From Shewanella olleyana (GTDB taxonomy: Bacteria > Pseudomonadota > Gammaproteobacteria > Enterobacterales > Shewanellaceae): a stretch of 64,000 nt of DNA. The stretch is from assembly GCF_023283825.1 (NCBI RefSeq), contig NZ_JAKILD010000004.1:1-64000 (forward strand), read 5' to 3'. Shown one piece after another: positions 38,866-48,920 of the stretch. The position numbers and the translations under genes were made by a program. Under the pieces are notes generated by a model. That model saw only the letters and a program-made list of their open reading frames with translations. It was not told where the DNA came from and did not search any database. The stretch's first letter is position 1, and every line of letters starts with the position of its first letter.

Positions 38866-39885
38866 CTAAAACGTCTCTCCATGCTCTGCTTTAATTAATT
38901 TCACATCATCTAACACAGATTTAAACTTCTCTACCAACTCAGGATCAAAGTGTTTTCCTGACTCTTTTTCAATAAGACCTATGGCGTCTTCTACAGTCCA
39001 TGCTTTTTTATAAGGCCTTGCGGAAGTTAACGCATCAAACACATCAGCAATGGCGATTATTCGCCCTTCAATGGGTATTTTATCTCCAGAAAGACCATCA
39101 GGGTAACCGCTACCATCCCATTTTTCATGATGACTTAACGCAATACGTTTTGCCATCTGCAATAGAGGATCATCGTGTTCACCAATAATGGCAGCACCAA
39201 TGGCAGCATGCGCTTGCATCTCTTTCCACTCATCAGCATCGAGCTTTCCTGGTTTTTTTAAAATCGCATCTGGTGTACCGATTTTTCCGATGTCATGCAT
39301 AGGTGCTGCGTTATATAACAACTCACAAAAGCGAGAAGAGTGTCCGGCTGCACTTGCCAGTAACCTCGCGTAATGACTCATACGAATAACATGTAACCCT
39401 GTTTCATTATCCTTGTACTCGGCAGCTCTCCCTAGCCTTCTAATAATTTCAAATCGTGTTTCTTTAAGCTCTTTGGTTCGCAGTTCAACCTCTGACTCCA
39501 GCAACCGCTTTTGATCATATAGGCTTAAATGGGTTTTCACTCTTGCTTTAACCACTGCAGGGCTTACTGGCTTAGTAATATAATCAACAGCGCCGAGGGC
39601 AAAGCCTTGAGTTTCATCTTCTGTATCAGAAAGTGCTGTGACAAAAATAACTGGAATGTGGCAGGTAAGCGGTTCACTTTTTAATTTTTGGCAAACTTCA
39701 TGGCCGCTCATGCCAGGCATCATCACATCAAGCAATATTAAATCAGGTGAAGATTTTTGAGCTAATGCGAGCGCTTTAGGTCCATCAATAGCCACTTTAA
39801 CCTTATAGTCACCTCCGAGAATACCCACTAATATATCGATATTCTCAGGAGTGTCATCAACTATCAGCACGGTTGCTTTTTCCAT
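38866..39885 (-). CDS. Response regulator with HD-GYP c-di-GMP phosphodiesterase domain
   Basis: A 339-residue two-domain protein. Residues 4-120 are a receiver with acidic pair Asp10-Asp11, phospho-acceptor Asp53 (LILLDVMMPGMSG) and Lys104. Residues 145-330 are an HD-GYP domain with HD at 195-196 (PMHDIGKIG), SHHEKWDGSGYPDGLSG near 250 including the GYP motif, and IAIADVFDALTSARPYK. Such domains hydrolyse cyclic di-GMP. The gene starts 26 bases after the hybrid kinase gene ends, so the kinase is its likely phosphodonor. Confidence 0.95.
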   Translation of the reverse strand: MEKATVLIVDDTPENIDILVGILGGDYKVKVAIDGPKALALAQKSSPDLILLDVMMPGMSGHEVCQKLKSEPLTCHIPVIFVTALSDTEDETQGFALGAVDYITKPVSPAVVKARVKTHLSLYDQKRLLESEVELRTKELKETRFEIIRRLGRAAEYKDNETGLHVIRMSHYARLLASAAGHSSRFCELLYNAAPMHDIGKIGTPDAILKKPGKLDADEWKEMQAHAAIGAAIIGEHDDPLLQMAKRIALSHHEKWDGSGYPDGLSGDKIPIEGRIIAIADVFDALTSARPYKKAWTVEDAIGLIEKESGKHFDPELVEKFKSVLDDVKLIKAEHGETF

Positions 39886-39911
39886 GTTAATTACCTATTT
39901 CCTGTTTAATA

Positions 39912-42900
39912 TTAATCTGTCGATGACTCAAACTTTTTGCGCATTTTTTGAATAAACGCGATAGCCTCTTCAAATTGATAGCCTTTAATCATTTGCCCTA
40001 CAGGCTTAAGCAGTTCCCAAGTTTGTTGGTTCACTTGCTGCTGGATATCATCCATTACTTCAGTTGAACTTGCATCACCGTCATCGAGTAACATTAAAAG
40101 CTTATCTAACAATATCTGAAACTCAGTATTACTTATCAGCTCAAGTCTCTCGGTTTTCATAACCTGTTGATTGTTGTTTAACCATAAATCTATTGCTTCA
40201 CATATTGACTGAACCAATTCACTTGTGGCATTAAGTTCAACTGAAAATCCCACATCGTCAATCAAGTTCTTTTCAAGTTCTTTTGCGAGTTCTGAGAGTT
40301 TGTCACTGGCTAAATTCCCAGATAAACCTTTAAGAGTATGAGCATAACGAATCGCTTCTTCTTGATTGTTAGCATCCACTGCCGCTGATATTTGAGCGGT
40401 AATATTACGTTTCCCCTCAACAAAACGAGTTAATATTTTCCGATATAGTCTTGCTGAGTTTTGTACTAGCTGTAAACCACGATCGACATCTATATCAGGG
40501 TGTTGCGGCCAAGCTTCTACTTTATTGGTCGTTGAGTTTTTAACGCTCGGTAATTCAATGTTGGTATTATTTTCACCTAAGTATTTAAGCAAGGTTTGAT
40601 ATAACAAAGAAACTTCTATTGGCTTAGCAACATGATCGTTCATCCCTACACTCAAACATTTTTCCTTATCACCTGCCATCGCATTTGCGGTCATCGCAAC
40701 AATGGGCAGTGTTTCATAAACATTATTTTTGCGGATCTGTTCAGTTGCCTTGTAGCCATCCATCACGGGCATCTGACAATCCATTAATACTAAATCAAAA
40801 TCTTGTTGGCTGAGTTTATCTAATGCTATTTGACCATTATCAGCAATGGTTAATTCGATACCCACTTGTTCTAAAAATTCTGACGCGACTTCTTGGTTCA
40901 TGTCATTGTCTTCGACTAACAAGATTTTTTTACCATTTAATTGTGTTAACAAGTCTTCATTAAGCTCACTTGCTTTTGCTCTAACGGGCATATGGCCTTG
41001 TTTGCCTAATGCAGACATAATGGCATCCAGTAAACGAGATGCGCTTACCGGTTTAGTGATGTAACCATTAATTCCTTTTACATTAATAGAGTCAGTAAAC
41101 TCGGTCGTTGCATGGGCTGATACCATAATAGTCAAAGGAGGATTTGAACTTTGATTGAGAATGGTATCTGCGGTTTGTAATCCATCTAATCCGGGCATTT
41201 TCCAGTCTATTAAGGCTAGTTGATAATCATGAGAATGGCACATAGATATAGCTTCGGTGCCATCTTTTGCTAATGCGACATTAAAGCCCATGCTCTTCAG
41301 CATTGTTTGTAAAATATCTCGTGCGGTTTGGTTATCATCGACAACTAAGATCTCCATTCCCTCTAGCTCTTGGGTCACTTTAAGTTGTAAGTCATCAGCC
41401 TTAGTCACATTAGTGGTAAAATAAAACGTACTACCAATACCACGCTTACTTTCGACCCCAATATCACCGCCCATTAGCTCTACTAACTGCTTACAAATCG
41501 CTAACCCTAACCCTGTGCCCCCATATTTTCGAGTCGTCGAGCTATCAGCTTGGCTAAATGATTTAAACAGCTTATTACATTGCTCAGGTGTCAAACCAAT
41601 ACCGCTGTCTCGTACGCTAAACTTAAGTTCAAGTTCATCGCCTTGCTGCGCAATAGAATCAATCGATAGAATAATTTCCCCACGCTCAGTAAACTTAATG
41701 GCATTATTCATCAAATTAATCAGCACTTGGCTCAGTCTTAAGGGATCGCCCAATAAATGGCTAGGAATATTAGGGGCGACAGAAAACAGCAATTCGAGTT
41801 GTTTATCTGCAGCTTTCACAGCAAACATGTCACTTAGATCTTCCAGCATGGTGTCGAGTTGAAACGGCACTATCTCAATTTCCATTTTGCCCGCTTCAAT
41901 TTTTGAAAAATCTAAAATATCGTTAATAATGCCGAGTAAGGATTTAGATGCCCGCTCAATTTTTTCAACAAAGTTATGCTGTTTTTTATTCAAGTCGGTT
42001 TGTAAACAAAGGTGAGACATACCAATAATCGCATTCATTGGCGTTCTGATTTCATGGGACATATTCGCTAAGAAATCACTTTTAGCTTTGCTTGCAGCAT
42101 CCGCTTCATCTTTGGCTAGCTTAAGCTCATTCGAGACCGTCATTAATGTAGTAATATCTGCCATTGAAATTACGCTAGAGGTCACTTCACCTTGATCATT
42201 TTTAATGGCGGCGAAGGTCATATCCATCCAGATCATCTCACCATTTTGGTTCTGCATTCTGGGTTCTATATTAAAGTTTTCAAATGCGCTATGAATCAGT
42301 AATTCAAATTGCTCTCTGGCTAGCACTCTATCGTCTACAACCATAAACTCGAAAAAAAGCTTTCCTTCTAAATCGTTAGAATTTATGCCAATATTTCGCC
42401 CAAAGTGTTCATTACAGTTAATGATCACCCCGTGATTATCAATATTCACAATACCCATTTCTGCGGTGTTAAGCAGCGTCCGTAAATGCCTTTCTCTATC
42501 GGCTAATCGTTTCTCGGCATTTTTACGGTCGGTAATATCCATTAGGTACCCATTCCAGAGCACCGCATCATTTGCTAGGGCTTTGCCTTTGGCACCCGCT
42601 TGCAACCAAATAATTTCACCTGAGGGATGCTGATACCTAAACTCAGTAACCCAATGTAAACCTTGTTTACTTTTGCCAGATAAGTCATCAATTATCGTCT
42701 GCCTTTCTGAATCAATAATTCTGCCAATCAGTAAGTCAAAGTCCTGCATCAACATGTCACGTGGAAAGCCAATGATGCTAATACAGGCTTCAGATAAAAA
42801 GCTGAACTCTCGCTCCGTTTCTGAACGCCATATCATTTGATACACTAAATTGGGGATTGATTCGGTGATACTTTCTAACTGTTTTTGAGAGTTTTTAATC

Positions 42901-45203
42901 GCTTCTAACGCTTTTTTACTTTCAGTGACATCGTTGATACTACCGTCAAACCACAAAGGCGTACCTTGCTCGTCATAGCTAGCTTTGCCCTTCTCTTGAA
43001 TCCATTTTATGCTGCCATCACGATGAAAGATTCGGTATTCAACATTAAAGTTTTGTTGGGTTTTAATAGCTTCAGAAATAGCATTAAAGCATGCTGCATC
43101 GTCGTCAGGATGAATAATAGTATTGAATCTCAGTTTTTGGCTTTCAATCAAATCGCTTGCAGGATAACCCGTAATATCAGCAATATTGTTACTGACATAT
43201 TCCATAATCCAATGGTCAGCAATTCGGGTTCGATATATCGCACCTGGAATATTGGCAACTAACCCTCTGAAGCGACTTTCGCTATCTTTAATTTTTTGCT
43301 CAATTGCTATCTGGTTTGTTAAGTCACGAATGCTGGCTGCAATCTGTTTTCTGCCATCATGGGCTAAAGGTAATAAAGCGAAATTAATTTCCACCAGTAT
43401 TTCAGTCGCATCTGATTTTAATAACACCCAACCTTCTTTAGGTGTTGTAAATCGTGTTAATCCTTGTTCTAAAAATACTGCTCTAGCCTCATCATGTACT
43501 TTCCTAAAGCGCTCAGGAATGAGAGAGTCAACATTGAGTTTTAAAAGCTCATCAGCTTGATAGCCAACCAACTCTTGGCAACGGGTATTGGTAAAAATAA
43601 TGCCACCATGCTCATCCACAATCAGCATGGCTTGAGGTGATGATTCAATAACTGCATTCGACCAAAGCGCAGCTGAAAATTGCTCAGTGACATCAGTAAA
43701 TAACATTTCGACAGAAATTAATTCACCAGAATTCGTCACCAAAGGCTGCATAAATACGTCAAGTCGCCTAATGGCACCATCGGCAGCAAGCATTTCAACC
43801 TGATGAGCTGGGACCGTGCTCCCCTCAAGTGCTTGCTCCATATAATTCCAATTCAGCTCATTAATGGGGTCACTAGTGAACATCCGCTGATATTTACGCT
43901 TGAGTGTATCGGCATCCACTCCAAGTACTTTTAACACGCCATCACTGACTTGGGCTAATTGGCCATGAGGATCTAACGAGCAATAAAATGACTTATCGCT
44001 CATACCGTCAATCAAGCTTGCAAAGCGACTACCAGTAGAGTCCTTTAATGCCAACTCTCTTTCTGCGAGTAAATCAGCAAACTGATTAAACTTATTGGTT
44101 AAAGTCGACACTTCTGAAATATTGGTGTTATCAGAATCTAATCGATCAATTTTTCCTTCTCCGAAATCCATAATACCAATTTCTAGGTTTTCTAATGGTC
44201 GACTTAACCGTTTCGAAGCCAGAATACTGGTTAATAGCAGTGCAATAGATAACAGTAAGAGAATGAAAGCTAATCTTGAAAAGTTAGATAAGAAATATTG
44301 ATTAAGCTCGTTATGACTTGTCGCGATCACCACTTGCCAATTTAACGATGAGACATTAGCAACACTGACTAGGAATCGATCTCCTGAAACTGTTTCAGCC
44401 TCAGTTTGGCCTGCTAAGTTATTCTCCAAAAGCGATCTCAATTGATCATTTAATGGATTATCAGACAGCCATTTTTCATTACTGCCTTTTAATTGACTAT
44501 TTGCAGAGTCATAAAATATCACCTTGTCATTTTGATTGAGTACAACCAAGTTTTTACTAGGAATTTTCATCATCTGAGGTATTTTGTTTAATGCTAAATC
44601 AGCTGTAACCACTCCGTAACGCTCGCCAACATCACCAAATGCTTTTGAGTACGTCATCATCAGAATGTTGCCCGCGCCTTCATCAAAATAAGGTTCTGAC
44701 CACACGCCTGTTGGACTTGCTATCGCATCGGTCCACCAGCTCCAGCTACCATCAGTATAATCATAGGCTTCTGAACCAATATCGAGGATATTGATGTTAT
44801 TACCTTCACGGTAAGCGTAAGGAGCATAACGAAGTTTTTGAGTTAAAAAATTGGGACGGTAAGCAATTGCGCTTCCAAAAATACTGGGATTACGTTCAAG
44901 ACGATTAATTAATAAATGTTCAATTTTATCAATGTCATCGTATAAGTTGTCGCTATCGACATAAGTTAAATAATCAGACAAACCGCGGGTAGTATTTTGA
45001 ACAGAGTCCAAAACAAAACTAAGATGATTAGCAGAAAGAACAGCTTGCTGTTCTAACCGTTGATATACATCTTTTTCATGTTCTTGGTAATTAATCCAAC
45101 CATTAAATCCATACACCAATGCCATAATTAAGATAAGTGGCAATGCTATATAAGCCAAAATTCGACTTCTAAAGCTGTGTAACGTTTGCTTATTTTTGTC
45201 CAT
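39912..45203 (-). CDS. Hybrid sensor histidine kinase with Cache, HAMP, five PAS, two receivers and HPt
   Basis: About 1763 residues. Layout (approximate): first membrane helix 15-37; periplasmic double-Cache-like sensor 40-300; second helix 305-327; HAMP 328-385; five PAS domains between 395 and 1025; HisKA with phospho-histidine in MSHEIRTPMNAIIGMSHL near 1050; ATPase with the NAIKFTERGEI N-box and TRKYGGTGLGLAI; receivers with aspartates near 1333 (IDWKMPGLDG) and 1475 (MDCQMPVMDG); HPt with histidine near 1621 (AHTLKGLSGNL). It is a complete phosphorelay in one chain. The start at 45203 opens directly before the first helix; a frame up to 45275 is open, and the choice is uncertain by up to 24 residues. 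Confidence 0.93.
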   Translation of the reverse strand: MDKNKQTLHSFRSRILAYIALPLILIMALVYGFNGWINYQEHEKDVYQRLEQQAVLSANHLSFVLDSVQNTTRGLSDYLTYVDSDNLYDDIDKIEHLLINRLERNPSIFGSAIAYRPNFLTQKLRYAPYAYREGNNINILDIGSEAYDYTDGSWSWWTDAIASPTGVWSEPYFDEGAGNILMMTYSKAFGDVGERYGVVTADLALNKIPQMMKIPSKNLVVLNQNDKVIFYDSANSQLKGSNEKWLSDNPLNDQLRSLLENNLAGQTEAETVSGDRFLVSVANVSSLNWQVVIATSHNELNQYFLSNFSRLAFILLLLSIALLLTSILASKRLSRPLENLEIGIMDFGEGKIDRLDSDNTNISEVSTLTNKFNQFADLLAERELALKDSTGSRFASLIDGMSDKSFYCSLDPHGQLAQVSDGVLKVLGVDADTLKRKYQRMFTSDPINELNWNYMEQALEGSTVPAHQVEMLAADGAIRRLDVFMQPLVTNSGELISVEMLFTDVTEQFSAALWSNAVIESSPQAMLIVDEHGGIIFTNTRCQELVGYQADELLKLNVDSLIPERFRKVHDEARAVFLEQGLTRFTTPKEGWVLLKSDATEILVEINFALLPLAHDGRKQIAASIRDLTNQIAIEQKIKDSESRFRGLVANIPGAIYRTRIADHWIMEYVSNNIADITGYPASDLIESQKLRFNTIIHPDDDAACFNAISEAIKTQQNFNVEYRIFHRDGSIKWIQEKGKASYDEQGTPLWFDGSINDVTESKKALEAIKNSQKQLESITESIPNLVYQMIWRSETEREFSFLSEACISIIGFPRDMLMQDFDLLIGRIIDSERQTIIDDLSGKSKQGLHWVTEFRYQHPSGEIIWLQAGAKGKALANDAVLWNGYLMDITDRKNAEKRLADRERHLRTLLNTAEMGIVNIDNHGVIINCNEHFGRNIGINSNDLEGKLFFEFMVVDDRVLAREQFELLIHSAFENFNIEPRMQNQNGEMIWMDMTFAAIKNDQGEVTSSVISMADITTLMTVSNELKLAKDEADAASKAKSDFLANMSHEIRTPMNAIIGMSHLCLQTDLNKKQHNFVEKIERASKSLLGIINDILDFSKIEAGKMEIEIVPFQLDTMLEDLSDMFAVKAADKQLELLFSVAPNIPSHLLGDPLRLSQVLINLMNNAIKFTERGEIILSIDSIAQQGDELELKFSVRDSGIGLTPEQCNKLFKSFSQADSSTTRKYGGTGLGLAICKQLVELMGGDIGVESKRGIGSTFYFTTNVTKADDLQLKVTQELEGMEILVVDDNQTARDILQTMLKSMGFNVALAKDGTEAISMCHSHDYQLALIDWKMPGLDGLQTADTILNQSSNPPLTIMVSAHATTEFTDSINVKGINGYITKPVSASRLLDAIMSALGKQGHMPVRAKASELNEDLLTQLNGKKILLVEDNDMNQEVASEFLEQVGIELTIADNGQIALDKLSQQDFDLVLMDCQMPVMDGYKATEQIRKNNVYETLPIVAMTANAMAGDKEKCLSVGMNDHVAKPIEVSLLYQTLLKYLGENNTNIELPSVKNSTTNKVEAWPQHPDIDVDRGLQLVQNSARLYRKILTRFVEGKRNITAQISAAVDANNQEEAIRYAHTLKGLSGNLASDKLSELAKELEKNLIDDVGFSVELNATSELVQSICEAIDLWLNNNQQVMKTERLELISNTEFQILLDKLLMLLDDGDASSTEVMDDIQQQVNQQTWELLKPVGQMIKGYQFEEAIAFIQKMRKKFESSTD

Positions 45204-45613
45204 AAATACAAGTCTCATTAACAAGTCAAAAATTGGTTGATGTCTATTTGCCTCGCTGCCTCGCCTGTTATCCATAACTTGGCTAACTAATACATATATT
45301 CACGCAAGGTTATTGACTGACATTGACCAATAGATCACAAGAAAGATTAAACTGCTCAAAAAACACTCTCACCACTATAACTCTTAAGCCTATGATTGCA
45401 ATTACAAATATAGTTAAACAATAGACTTAACCCTAAATTCCAACTGTTTTAAAGCCTAGTCAGAGTTCGAGTCAGTCACAACTAAAGTTGCAATTTAAAC
45501 CTCGAAGTTAATCATCAGCCCCAACCATAAAAATATAATTACATTTTTAGATCGATCTATAAGTTAAAAACTATCGTATGATGATGTAATTAATAGACTT
45601 ACTGGAACTTGTT
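45204..45613. other. Intergenic region between hybrid kinase and Att-like operon
   Basis: About 410 AT-rich bases with divergent promoters expected. A 10-base palindrome agatcgatct lies at 45549-45558, about 55 bases before the ABC gene. No reading frame or repeat family was recognised. Confidence 0.4.
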
Positions 45614-46294
45614 ATGCAATCAGATGTTCGCCATGTTGTTAGCCAATTATCACAAGTCTCAAAGGGCTTTACCGATGGCGATCAATATCATCAAGTACTG
45701 GATTGTGTCGATTTAGTATTAAATACTGGTGATACCATTGCATTAACAGGACCAAGTGGGACAGGTAAAAGCACCTTACTCAATATCATTGCTGGGTTTG
45801 AAAAAATCGATTCTGGTGAACTGCGACTTCTAAATCAGCCAGCCAAAGAATGGCAAGACAGTCATTGGAGCCACTTTCGTCGTCAGCAACTAGGCATTGT
45901 TTTCCAGCAATTTAACTTATTAACGCCCCTCAATGTCATCGACAATATCCGTTTCCCTCTGCAGTTGAATAAGCTTAAATGGACCTTATGGTGTGACGAG
46001 CTGATTAATATGCTTGAACTAAATGATGTGTTAACTCGCCCTGTAGAAACTCTATCTGGCGGCCAACAACAACGCGTTGCCATTGCAAGAGCACTGGTCC
46101 ATAAACCCGCGTTACTGCTTGCAGACGAGCCTACTGGTAACCTCGATGAAAAAGCGGGCCAACAAGTTATGCAATTACTTTGCGAGCTAGCCAAAGCCGC
46201 TAATACCACGGTGTTAATGGTGACCCATAGCGACTCCTGCGCAAATTATATGCAAAGGCGTTGGCATTTAGAGCAAGGTAAGATTCATGAGTAG
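45614..46294 (+). CDS. ABC transporter ATP-binding protein (LolD/MacB type)
   Basis: A 226-residue ATPase with Walker A GPSGTGKSTLL near residue 46, Q-loop VFQQFNLL near 97, signature LSGGQQQRVAIARAL near 143, Walker B LLLADEPTGNLD near 163 and H-loop VTHS near 198. This is the group that pairs with FtsX-like permeases. The next gene overlaps it by 8 bases and encodes that permease, so they form one transporter. With the third gene, the set resembles the att (attachment) ABC locus of Agrobacterium. Confidence 0.94.
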   Translation: MQSDVRHVVSQLSQVSKGFTDGDQYHQVLDCVDLVLNTGDTIALTGPSGTGKSTLLNIIAGFEKIDSGELRLLNQPAKEWQDSHWSHFRRQQLGIVFQQFNLLTPLNVIDNIRFPLQLNKLKWTLWCDELINMLELNDVLTRPVETLSGGQQQRVAIARALVHKPALLLADEPTGNLDEKAGQQVMQLLCELAKAANTTVLMVTHSDSCANYMQRRWHLEQGKIHE

Positions 46295-48920
46295 CCAATC
46301 GTCTCAAGCCAATGACGCTACTGATAACGCTCTTAGTTACAATAACCACTCAAGGATAACTACATTAGCTGAAGTGGGTTTGAGCTTACGCGTTTTCTTC
46401 GCTCATTACCGGCACGCTCCTTTGCAAGCTGGCGCTATTTTATTAGGTATAATATTAGCTGTTACTTTACTAATAGGCGTTAAATCAACCAACGAAAATG
46501 CAGTTAGAAGTTACAGTGAAGCCACAGAATTACTCAGCCAACGAGCAAGCTTATTAATTACTCCAAACGCTGGAGAGCGTCATCTTGATGAAGAGGTTTA
46601 TTTTCGCTTACGTCAATCAGGCATTAGCAATGCCCTAGCGATTGTCAATGGCTTGGTCGTTGACCCTCAAGGCAGGCGCTGGCAAATTCAGGGTAGTGAT
46701 TTATTTGCAGCGATTAATCTACAAACCACTCAAACATCTTCCAGTGATAATAAGGCTGATAGTGGCAATAGCCACGGCAACTTGGTCAATCCCAATATTC
46801 CGATTGCTAAACTGCTGGCTGCTGAAAATATATTATTAATGAGCCAATCATTAGCTGATAAAGTCGCACCTAATGGCGAGTTCTTTTTACAAAACCCCAG
46901 TAACGAACAAGCACCCGGCATCAAACTTGAAGTCATCGGTCTAGATGATGACTTTGGACTTGGTAACGCCATTGTCGCTGATATTTCCTTAGCGCAAAAA
47001 TTATTGAACCAGCCCAATCAACTTTCTTATATCGCGCTATTTGATAAACCTGAGCAATTAATTAGCCGTATAAATCACGCTGACTTATTACAGCAACAAG
47101 CTGGCATTACTGAACAAGATCAAGGCCAAGCACTGCAAGAGTTAACCCGTAGTTTTCATCTTAATCTTAACGCCATGAGCATGCTGGCCTTTGTAGTAGG
47201 GCTATTTATTGCCTATAACGGCGTCCGCTATAGCTTAATGAAGCGCCAAAAGTTATTGGTTCAATTACTGCAACTTGGCATTCAAAAAAATCACTTAATA
47301 CTGTCATTAATCAGCGAGTTAGCATTACTGGTTATCGTCGGTTCAATCCTAGGGTTTATATTAGGGCTACAACTCAGTTTGTGGTTACAACCTATGGTTG
47401 CCATGACATTAGAACAGCTATATGGCGCCAGACTCATGCCAGGTTCATGGCAATGGCAGTGGCTTACTCAGGCGATGGGACTAACATTATTTGCAGGTTT
47501 ACTTGCATGCTTGCCTTTATATAGGCAGCTCACCAATCAACCTCTAGCGAGAATAAGCACTAAAGTCAGTCAAGTGGGACAACTTATTCGTATCCATCGC
47601 ATTCAATTTACTATTGCAGTAATTTGCCTGATTGGCTGCGCGTTGGCATTTCCGTTTGCAAAGCAGTATCAAGTCAGTTTAGGCCTGATGGGCATTGTTA
47701 TCATTGCTATTCCACTTTTACTGCCCTTGACCATCTATAAAATAAGCCAATGGCTCGCTAGGTTGTTTCCAGCTGGAATATGGCATTACATGATTGCTGA
47801 GACCAAAGAGCTAATAGGCCCTTTGTCATTAGCCATGATGGCTATGCTACTAGCATTAACGGCCAATATATCCATGAATACTTTAGTGGGGAGTTTTGAA
47901 GTAACGCTAAAAACCTGGCTTGAGAGCCGTTTGCACGCTGATTTATATATGCGTCCATCGGGTGATAAAATCCTTCAAATACAAGATTTCTTGAATGATA
48001 AAGACAAAGTAAGTGGCGTATATACTCAATGGACGGTGCAGTCAAAATATCAAAACATGCCAATTGAGCTAGTCACCAGAGACCTATATTCAACCCAAGT
48101 CACCAGTTCATTAAAATCTCAAACCAACAACTTATGGTCTGAGTTTCAAGCTGGTAATCAAATTCTCATCAGTGAACCAATCGCCATTAAGTACAACTTA
48201 AATATTGGAGATACTTTTAGCATTGCAGCTTTTGAAAAATCAGCAGTAAACGAAGGACAGCAAGCTTCAGCACCAATAACTATTGGCGGTATATTTTTTG
48301 ATTATGGTAATCCCAAAGGGCAAGTCGTCATCGACCAGACGTTATGGCAACAAGTCGGCTTACCCGAAATGCCTAAAAGCATTGCTGCTAGTTATCAAGG
48401 TGATATAAGCGAGCTGGAGCAAATGTTAGTCGACAGTAAGTTGATATCCAATGCGCAAATGTACAATCAGGCCAAGATAAAACAGCAAGCTATCACCATG
48501 TTTAAACAAACATTTTCAATCACCATGGTACTAAATAGCCTAACCTTAATCGTTGCTGCCATAGGGTTATTTAGTGCATGTTTAATGCTTACCCAAGCAA
48601 GACAAGCGCCGCTAGCAAGGCTTTATGCATTAGGTATAACTAAAGGCCAGTTAAGATTAATGACATTTGTGCAGATGCAATTGATAGTACTACTGACTTG
48701 TTTAGTGGCTTTACCTACTGGCGCCGTCTTGGGCTATCTTTTGATCAACAAAGTGACCTTACAGGCATTTGGTTGGAGTATTGCCATGTTATGGGATTGG
48801 CCTGCCTATATTCGTGTTGTGGTGATTGCTTTATCAACCAGTGCGATCGCAATCGCTATCCCACTATACTGGCAGACCAGAAAACCATTAATTAAAAGTT
48901 TGCAGCAGGAGGCAATATGA
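46287..48920 (+). CDS. FtsX-like ABC permease, two permease domains in one chain
   Basis: An 877-residue membrane protein. Helix 1 is near 45-65 (AGAILLGIILAVTLLIGV); a periplasmic domain follows to about 290; three helices about 295-430; two further helices 440-490; a second FtsX half with a periplasmic domain about 530-730; and final helices near 745-860. Two MacB/FtsX-like cores are thus fused in one chain. It overlaps the ATPase gene (8 bases) and the next gene (ATGA, 4 bases), so the three are translationally coupled. Transport or extraction of a lipid or lipoprotein is the usual job of this class; the substrate here is unknown. Confidence 0.9.
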   Translation: MSSQSSQANDATDNALSYNNHSRITTLAEVGLSLRVFFAHYRHAPLQAGAILLGIILAVTLLIGVKSTNENAVRSYSEATELLSQRASLLITPNAGERHLDEEVYFRLRQSGISNALAIVNGLVVDPQGRRWQIQGSDLFAAINLQTTQTSSSDNKADSGNSHGNLVNPNIPIAKLLAAENILLMSQSLADKVAPNGEFFLQNPSNEQAPGIKLEVIGLDDDFGLGNAIVADISLAQKLLNQPNQLSYIALFDKPEQLISRINHADLLQQQAGITEQDQGQALQELTRSFHLNLNAMSMLAFVVGLFIAYNGVRYSLMKRQKLLVQLLQLGIQKNHLILSLISELALLVIVGSILGFILGLQLSLWLQPMVAMTLEQLYGARLMPGSWQWQWLTQAMGLTLFAGLLACLPLYRQLTNQPLARISTKVSQVGQLIRIHRIQFTIAVICLIGCALAFPFAKQYQVSLGLMGIVIIAIPLLLPLTIYKISQWLARLFPAGIWHYMIAETKELIGPLSLAMMAMLLALTANISMNTLVGSFEVTLKTWLESRLHADLYMRPSGDKILQIQDFLNDKDKVSGVYTQWTVQSKYQNMPIELVTRDLYSTQVTSSLKSQTNNLWSEFQAGNQILISEPIAIKYNLNIGDTFSIAAFEKSAVNEGQQASAPITIGGIFFDYGNPKGQVVIDQTLWQQVGLPEMPKSIAASYQGDISELEQMLVDSKLISNAQMYNQAKIKQQAITMFKQTFSITMVLNSLTLIVAAIGLFSACLMLTQARQAPLARLYALGITKGQLRLMTFVQMQLIVLLTCLVALPTGAVLGYLLINKVTLQAFGWSIAMLWDWPAYIRVVVIALSTSAIAIAIPLYWQTRKPLIKSLQQEAI

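Noticed and set aside
43186..43560. 124-codon open frame antisense to the hybrid kinase
   Set aside because: It mirrors the PAS-domain coding sequence and has no ribosome site or domain of its own.
45201..45275. Upstream ATG at 45275 as start of the hybrid kinase
   Set aside because: It adds 24 hydrophilic residues before the first helix with no clear ribosome site; kept only as an alternative.
45883..46209. 108-codon open frame antisense to the ABC ATPase gene
   Set aside because: It lies wholly opposite a well-conserved gene and encodes a low-complexity Ser/Leu-rich product with no family signs; treated as a shadow frame.
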